A stretch of 63,091 nt of DNA from DAOTXN01 sp034435435 (GTDB taxonomy: Bacteria; Chloroflexota; Anaerolineae; S140-20). The first letter of the stretch is position 1; every line of letters begins with the position of its first letter. Below are positions 58,843 through 63,091 of the stretch, piece by piece. The translations under genes were made by a program, and so were the position numbers. Location: the NCBI GenBank assembly GCA_034435435.1, contig DAOTXN010000128.1:1-63091 (forward strand), read 5' to 3'. The notes below the pieces were generated by a model. That model saw only the letters and a list, made by a program, of their open reading frames with translations, was not told the origin of the DNA and made no database searches.

Positions 58843-59619
58843 CTTTGGGCAACGGCCACCCAGGCCGCCCGAATCGCCGGTCAGATTCTGGTCGAGCGGC
58901 TGCCGAACCCGCGCCAGGTGCATATCAAGGGCTTTCGCGACATCGTCACCGACGCCGACCTGGCCGCCGAGCAAGCCATCATCCGAACCATCCGTGAGCG
59001 CTTCCCCGATCACTCTTTGCTAACCGAGGAAAACGGCGCGAGCGACGGCAACGCCCCTTATGTATGGGTGGTGGATCCGCTGGACGGCACGACCAACTAT
59101 AACCGGCGTCTGCCGTGCTTTTCTGTCTCGATCGGTTTATTGCACCAGGAGCAATTGACGTTGGGTGTGGTGTACGATCCGCTGCGTGAGCAGCTCTTTG
59201 CCGCCGAGCGTGGACGCGGCGCGACGCTGAATGGCGCGCCATTGCACGTCAGCGCCGTTGACCAGGTTCAAAACGCCGTCGTGGGCATGGATTGGGCCCA
59301 CGCCCAAGCGGCTCGAGAGGAAATCCTGGCCCGGGTGAATCGAATCGCGCCGGCCTGCGGCGCGCTGCGCGGGATGGGCTCGGCGACTTTGGGCCTGTGT
59401 TACGTGGCTGCCGGGCGCTACGACGCCTACTTTCACGTGAGCTTGAAGCCGTGGGACCTGGCCGCCGCCTTGCTGCTGGTGCAGGAGGCAGGCGGTCGCG
59501 TTACCGATTTAGAGGGACGTCCCTGGAGAGCGTGGGAGGGGCGGGTGCTGGTCAGCAACGGCCACGTACACCCGGCTCTGCTGGACCTGATGGCAGACAG
59601 AAACCCGGTTTCGGGGTGA
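58831..59619 (+). CDS. Inositol monophosphatase-family protein
   Basis: 262 residues. Metal-binding and catalytic motifs are complete: LTEENGASDG, VVDPLDGTTNYNRRLPCF and KPWDLAAALLLVQEAGGRV. Substrates in this family include inositol phosphates, fructose-1,6-bisphosphate and PAP; SuhB-like is the nearest but not certain. The start codon lies within a dispersed repeat. GGAGG stands 9 nt upstream, also in the repeat. The last residues (NPVSG) are encoded by the left arm of the terminator. Confidence 0.9.
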   Translation: MNTDLWATATQAARIAGQILVERLPNPRQVHIKGFRDIVTDADLAAEQAIIRTIRERFPDHSLLTEENGASDGNAPYVWVVDPLDGTTNYNRRLPCFSVSIGLLHQEQLTLGVVYDPLREQLFAAERGRGATLNGAPLHVSAVDQVQNAVVGMDWAHAQAAREEILARVNRIAPACGALRGMGSATLGLCYVAAGRYDAYFHVSLKPWDLAAALLLVQEAGGRVTDLEGRPWRAWEGRVLVSNGHVHPALLDLMADRNPVSG

Positions 59620-59631
59620 GACCGGGTTTTT
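59601..59631 (+). terminator. Intrinsic terminator overlapping the gene end
   Basis: AAACCCGGT and ACCGGGTTT (9 bp, perfect) flank an 11-nt loop that contains the TGA stop, followed by TTTT. It ends the gmk/inositol-phosphatase transcript. Confidence 0.8.
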
Positions 59632-59649
59632 GCCGGACCTAACTCTGTT

Positions 59650-59796
59650 TTAGCGTTTGGCTGTCTCGGGAGTGGGGGCCGTGCCCTGAACCTTGCCCAG
59701 AATCAGTTGATACAGCCCTGCCAGCGCCGTCAGCGCCACCGCGCCGAGCACGATCATTTCCATTGCATAGAACTCGATAAACTTGAGGGTTTCCAT
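59650..59796 (-). CDS. Small single-helix membrane protein (48 residues)
   Basis: ATG 59796 is preceded by AGGAGG with a 7-nt spacer. The product has a short acidic/basic start (METLKFIEFYAMEM), one hydrophobic helix (IVLGAVALTALAGLYQLIL) and a soluble C-terminus (GKVQGTAPTPETAKR). The strong ribosome-binding site and clean membrane helix make it a real gene despite its size. It resembles small subunits of membrane redox complexes in general form only. No partner is adjacent. Confidence 0.7.
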   Translation of the reverse strand: METLKFIEFYAMEMIVLGAVALTALAGLYQLILGKVQGTAPTPETAKR

Positions 59797-60039
59797 TGTG
59801 ATACCTCCTGTTGGTTATGATTCCCGCTTCATTATTCTGCCCGTACTATACCATACGTTTTGGCCAGAGTCATCGGGGAAAATGTTGATCCTGCGCTGCG
59901 AGACCGGCGGATTGCTGGACTGGCATTCCCGGCACATGCGCCTAACGTATGGGTCGTGTGCTACGTATTTCGGCGCAACCGGCTGCTGGTGCTGTGGGGA
60001 TTTTCTGCATTGCCAGCCCACCTCTTTTGGAGTACACTA

Positions 60040-60076
60040 CCTACCAATCTATCCATTACCAATTTACCCATCTACT
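60040..60076. repeat. ATTGGTAA-type repeat upstream of recF
   Basis: Reverse-complement units TACCAATC, TATCCATT, ACCAATTT, ACCCATCT run up to the recF start codon at 60081 and occupy its ribosome-binding site position. No better ribosome-binding site is seen, so recF may be weakly initiated. Confidence 0.55.
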
Positions 60077-60080
60077 TCCT

Positions 60081-61247
60081 ATGTACCTCCGCCACCTGAG
60101 TTTGACTAACTTTCGCAACTATGCCCGGCTAGAGCTGGAGCTGCCGGCGCGGACCGTCTTGCTGCACGGCGCCAACGCCCAGGGCAAGACGAACCTGTTG
60201 GAAGCCATCTTTTACCTGGCGACTTCGCGCTCGCCCCAGGCCGGCAGCGACCGTGAGCTGCTCAACTGGATGGCCGACGCAGACGAGCTGCTGCCTTTTG
60301 TACGCCTGGCGACCGAGGTCGTGCGCGGCGATCGGACGCGGCAGATCGAAATCGTGTTGCAAAAGGAGCCGCTCGCCGGAGCGCCCAACGACGAAAGCCG
60401 CCTGCGCAAGCAAATCCGCGTGGACAAGGCCAACCGACGGGCGATGGACCTGGTCGGCCAGATCAACGTGGTGCTGTTTATGCCCCAGGATATGGCGCTT
60501 ATTGATGGCCCGCCCGCCGGCCGCCGACGCTATCTGGATGTGGCGCTGTGCCAGGTGGACGCGGAATACTGTCGCGCCCTCAGCCGCTACAATCGGGTGC
60601 TCAGCTCGCGCAATGCGCTGCTGAAACAGTGGCCCGCGCGCCGGGTAGACCCCGACGAGCTGGCGTATTGGAATGAACAATTGACCACGTTTGGGGTCAC
60701 GGTCGTACTGCGCCGGCGCGCCGCCGTGATCGAGTTGGAGCAGCGCGCTGCCGAATTGCACCACCAGTTGAGCGGCGGCCTCGAGCGCCTGCGCCTGGTC
60801 TACCAATCCTCCGTGCCCATCGCTTCTGGAGACGATGCAGAAAACCTGAGCGCCACATATCGCGCCGAGCTAAAGCGCCGCCGACGCGACGAAATCGAGC
60901 GCGGGATGACGCTGGTCGGCCCGCACCGCGACGAGCTGCGCTTTCTGGTCAACGAACGGGTAGATTTGGGCCAGTTTGGCTCGCGTGGACAGCAACGCAC
61001 GGCGGTCATTGCGCTCAAGCTGGCCGAAGTGCACTGGATGCGCCAGCGCACGGACCAGTGGCCGATCTTGCTGCTGGATGAGGTGTTTTCGGAGCTGGAT
61101 GTGACCCGGCGCAGTTTTTTGCTGCGCCAGGTCAATGGCGTCGAGCAGGCGCTCATCACCACCACCGACCCGGCCTTTTTCGACGCGGCTTCCCTGAGTG
61201 AATTGACCGTGTTTCAAGTCGAAGCGGGCCGAGTTTTCAAAGAATAA
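60081..61247 (+). CDS. recF: RecF, recombination mediator ATPase
   Basis: 388 residues. It has MYLRHLSLTNFRNYARLELE, Walker A GANAQGKTNLLEAIFYLA, SRSPQAGSDRELLNW, LIDGPPAGRRRYLDVALCQ, the ABC signature GSRGQQRTAVIALKLAE and Walker B LLLDEVFSELD. It loads RecA at gaps with RecOR. ATG 60081 begins the conserved N-terminus. It is not next to dnaN or gyrB as in many genomes. Confidence 0.93.
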   Translation: MYLRHLSLTNFRNYARLELELPARTVLLHGANAQGKTNLLEAIFYLATSRSPQAGSDRELLNWMADADELLPFVRLATEVVRGDRTRQIEIVLQKEPLAGAPNDESRLRKQIRVDKANRRAMDLVGQINVVLFMPQDMALIDGPPAGRRRYLDVALCQVDAEYCRALSRYNRVLSSRNALLKQWPARRVDPDELAYWNEQLTTFGVTVVLRRRAAVIELEQRAAELHHQLSGGLERLRLVYQSSVPIASGDDAENLSATYRAELKRRRRDEIERGMTLVGPHRDELRFLVNERVDLGQFGSRGQQRTAVIALKLAEVHWMRQRTDQWPILLLDEVFSELDVTRRSFLLRQVNGVEQALITTTDPAFFDAASLSELTVFQVEAGRVFKE

Positions 61248-61302
61248 GTCTACTCTCTCAACAAACAACCTTAAAATTCGGGCGATTATCCCCGTAAACC
61301 CC

Positions 61303-61363
61303 TTGACACGAATAAAATAAGGTGTAAAATCTTATTAGTTGGTTGCCACAACCAACTAATAAG
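61303..61363 (+). promoter_or_regulatory. Promoter and perfect 15-bp inverted-repeat operator of the ROK gene
   Basis: TTGACA (61303-61308), 16 bp and TAAAAT (61325-61330) are followed at once by CTTATTAGTTGGTTG-CCA-CAACCAACTAATAAG (61331-61363), arms identical over 15 bp. The repeat covers the expected start of transcription, so binding would block the promoter. The adjacent ROK repressor is the obvious ligand, hence autoregulation, probably also of the downstream sugar transporter. Confidence 0.85.
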
Positions 61364-61462
61364 ACAAACGGCTATTTCCTACCATCTGCTGACTCGAAGG
61401 TCCAGATTACACTGCTCTACCCCTTTTCTTTGTTTTCTAGTCCAACAAACGGGACGGAGAAA

Positions 61463-62722
61463 ATGGCACCCCGTTATCAAACCGGCGATCAATCTCTGGT
61501 CCGAGAAATCAATCTCTCTACCGTGCTGCGCTATCTTCAGGAAAGCGCCCCCCTCTCGCGGGCGCGACTGGCCGATCTGACCGGCCTCAACAAAACGACT
61601 GTGTCTAGCTTGGTTGACGAGTTGCGCGACCGCGGACTGGTCCATGAAATAGGGCAAGACACGTCCGGGGGAGGGCGCCCGGCTACGCTATTGGACCTGA
61701 ACCCACAAGCCGGTCACATCATCGGCGTCGAGCTGGGGGTGGATTTTATCAGTGTGATAATGACCGATTTTCTGGGCCGGGTCCTATGGCGGCAACGCCA
61801 GGACATCGTCCCCGATCAGTCCCAGGAGACCACGATTGGCGCCGGCCTATGTCTGGTGGATGCGGCCCGGGCAGCCAGCCAACCAGTGGGGGCGAGGTTG
61901 CTTGGGCTGGGGCTGACGCTGCCGGGCATGGTGGACGTCGAAAACGGCGTGCTGCTCTTTTCTCCCAATCTCCAGTGGCGCAACGTGGAACTGGGGCGGA
62001 TTTTTTCCACTCACACCGGCGTGCGTGTGTTTGTGGATAATGACGCGACCGCCGCCGCGCTGGGCGAGCACTTGTTCGGCGTCGCCCGCCAGGCCCAGAA
62101 TTTTATCTTTCTGGTGGCGGGTGTGGGGTTGGGAGGGGGATTGTTCTTGAATGGCGATCTCTATCGCGGGATGGGCGGCATCGCCGGTGAGATTGGACAC
62201 ACCAGCATCACGTTGGATCGCAGCCGCCCCTGTCGCTGCGGCAACCGGGGGTGTTGGGAGACTTTTGGGAACCAATACTCACTCATCGAACGGGTGCGTG
62301 CGCTGCTCGAAGTGGGACGCGGCGGCCTGATCCCACAGTTGATGGCTGAACAACAAGCCCCTCTGTCTCTGGCGCTCGTCGCCCAGGCGGCCGACCGGGG
62401 CGATAGCGTGGCCCGGGAGTCGCTCTCTGAAACCGGCACCGTCATTGGCATGGGCGTAGCCAATCTAATTAACACGTTTAATCCTGAAATGGTCGTGATA
62501 GGCGGCGCGATGAGCATGGCCGGGGCCCATCTACTGCCGGCCATTCAAAAGGCGGTGGAGGAACGGGCGCTCGCCGAAATGCGCCGCCAGGTGCAGATTG
62601 CGCCGTCTGCCTTTGGCCCCGACGCCAGCGTGATGGGCGCCGTGGCTTTGGTCGTCAAGGCCATTCTATCCCAACCGACCAGTGTTGAGCGCAAGTCTGC
62701 GAATGAGACGTTTGCCAGGTAA
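61463..62722 (+). CDS. ROK-family transcriptional repressor
   Basis: 419 residues. The N-terminal winged helix (LSRARLADLTGLNKTTVSSLVDELRDRGLV, quoted in two overlapping parts) precedes the ROK sugar-binding/kinase-like domain: IIGVELGVDFISVIMTD, VDNDATAAALGEHLFG, GVGLGGGLFLNG, the zinc motif CRCGNRGCWETFG and EIGHTSI. The ROK domain binds a sugar effector and releases DNA. ATG 61463 follows GGAG. It lies 88 nt before an ABC sugar-binding lipoprotein gene. Confidence 0.92.
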   Translation: MAPRYQTGDQSLVREINLSTVLRYLQESAPLSRARLADLTGLNKTTVSSLVDELRDRGLVHEIGQDTSGGGRPATLLDLNPQAGHIIGVELGVDFISVIMTDFLGRVLWRQRQDIVPDQSQETTIGAGLCLVDAARAASQPVGARLLGLGLTLPGMVDVENGVLLFSPNLQWRNVELGRIFSTHTGVRVFVDNDATAAALGEHLFGVARQAQNFIFLVAGVGLGGGLFLNGDLYRGMGGIAGEIGHTSITLDRSRPCRCGNRGCWETFGNQYSLIERVRALLEVGRGGLIPQLMAEQQAPLSLALVAQAADRGDSVARESLSETGTVIGMGVANLINTFNPEMVVIGGAMSMAGAHLLPAIQKAVEERALAEMRRQVQIAPSAFGPDASVMGAVALVVKAILSQPTSVERKSANETFAR

Positions 62723-62810
62723 AAAGGAGGTGATGCGATCAAGATTTGAAATGCTTGCTTTTAACCGTATCTGTCGGTATAAGGACAAAATTCAGAGGAG
62801 GAAGCAAAAG

Positions 62811-63091
62811 ATGCGTAAACGAACCTTTTGGTCACTTTTGACATTGCTGGTTATCGTCAGCCTGTTGGCGGCGGCCTGTGGCGGTGGCGAAGAGGCCACC
62901 GATACACCCAAGCCCGAGGCAACCCAAGCCGAAGAGGCCACCCAAGCTCCCCAGCCTACGTCTGCCCCGGCTGCCGGTGGGAAAGTAGAGATTTTTAGCT
63001 GGTGGACGGCGGGCGGCGAGGCGGATGGGCTGAACGCGATGTACAAGGTGTTTGAGGCCGAGTATCCGGGGGTAGAGATCATCAACGCCAC
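62811..63091 (+). CDS. ABC sugar-binding lipoprotein, partial
   Basis: 93 codons to the window edge. Signal peptide FWSLLTLLVIVSLLAAAC with lipobox Cys, a Glu/Ala/Pro-rich linker, then the start of a type 1 solute-binding domain (VEIFSWWTAGGEADGLNAMY, FEAEYPGVEIINA). SWWTAGGE-type starts are typical of glucose/mannose-binding proteins (family CUT1). AGAGGAGG lies 9 nt before the ATG. Regulation by the adjacent ROK protein is likely. Confidence 0.85.
   Translation, partial: MRKRTFWSLLTLLVIVSLLAAACGGGEEATDTPKPEATQAEEATQAPQPTSAPAAGGKVEIFSWWTAGGEADGLNAMYKVFEAEYPGVEIINA

Noticed and set aside
59860..60080. Short plus-strand frames between the small membrane protein and recF
   Set aside because: They run into the ATTGGTAA repeat and show no start signal or domain; treated as non-coding.

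Overview
This 63 kb GC-rich window reads as chromosomal DNA of a Chloroflexota bacterium, most likely Anaerolineae or Caldilineae-like; that assignment is inference. The signs are proline/threonine-rich 'TPTETPTP' secreted proteins, secreted proteins ending in a YLPxI tail, RNase J, a SufCBDSU iron-sulfur system, an R3H/AAA ATPase beside tmk, and sugar-ABC operons under ROK repressors. I found no rRNA, tRNA or CRISPR array.

Layout: 1-568 holds a decayed vapBC toxin-antitoxin pair. 569-6609 (+) carries a molybdenum-hydroxylase FAD/[2Fe-2S] fusion, a class A penicillin-binding protein and a secreted beta-helix protein. 6711-13897 (-) is a propionyl-CoA to succinyl-CoA cluster (carboxyltransferase, biotin carboxylase, biotin carrier, methylmalonyl-CoA mutase catalytic subunit, epimerase). 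A four-gene, translationally chained toxin-antitoxin island splits it, and a HEPN/MNT pair lies upstream. 15191-27649 (-) is a suf operon behind a consensus sigma70-type promoter: sufC, sufB with two complete inteins, sufD, a rhodanese, a large CotH-kinase-like secreted protein, sufS, sufU and a Rieske ferredoxin. Next come a mannose-1-phosphate guanylyltransferase and dprA (-). A scarred stretch at 30.1-32.7 kb (+) has two transposase remnants, ubiX, a truncated PPOX-like gene, an xdhC relic and an intact yqeB-like gene. rnj and a lipoprotein (+) converge on a MarR/RND efflux operon (-).

40.6-54.3 kb is all on the minus strand: a multi-GAF histidine kinase, an orphan protein, rsmD, a protoglobin-ThiS/MoaD-like fusion beside a DUF166 gene, an alpha/beta hydrolase, rimM-khpA-rpsP-ffh, a membrane protein, purine nucleoside phosphorylase, a PH/SHOCT protein and a Xer recombinase. 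From 54.4 kb the plus strand takes over: a GNAT-like gene, the R3H ATPase, tmk, gmk, an inositol-phosphatase-like gene, recF, and a ROK regulator with a perfect 15-bp inverted-repeat operator ahead of the first part of a sugar-ABC binding lipoprotein, cut by the window end. fmdB-like and a 48-residue membrane protein lie on the minus strand within this stretch.

The window is also peppered with short 7-8 nt repeat families arranged as tandem or inverted arrays. Some lie between genes. Others have entered coding sequence in frame (the FAD/2Fe-2S fusion, pccB, sufS, the tmk C-terminus) or supply a start codon (the inositol-phosphatase-like gene). The features most worth following up are the protoglobin-ThiS fusion with DUF166, the double-intein SufB, the chained toxin-antitoxin island, the five-fold repeat inside the RND periplasmic domain, and the repeat families.
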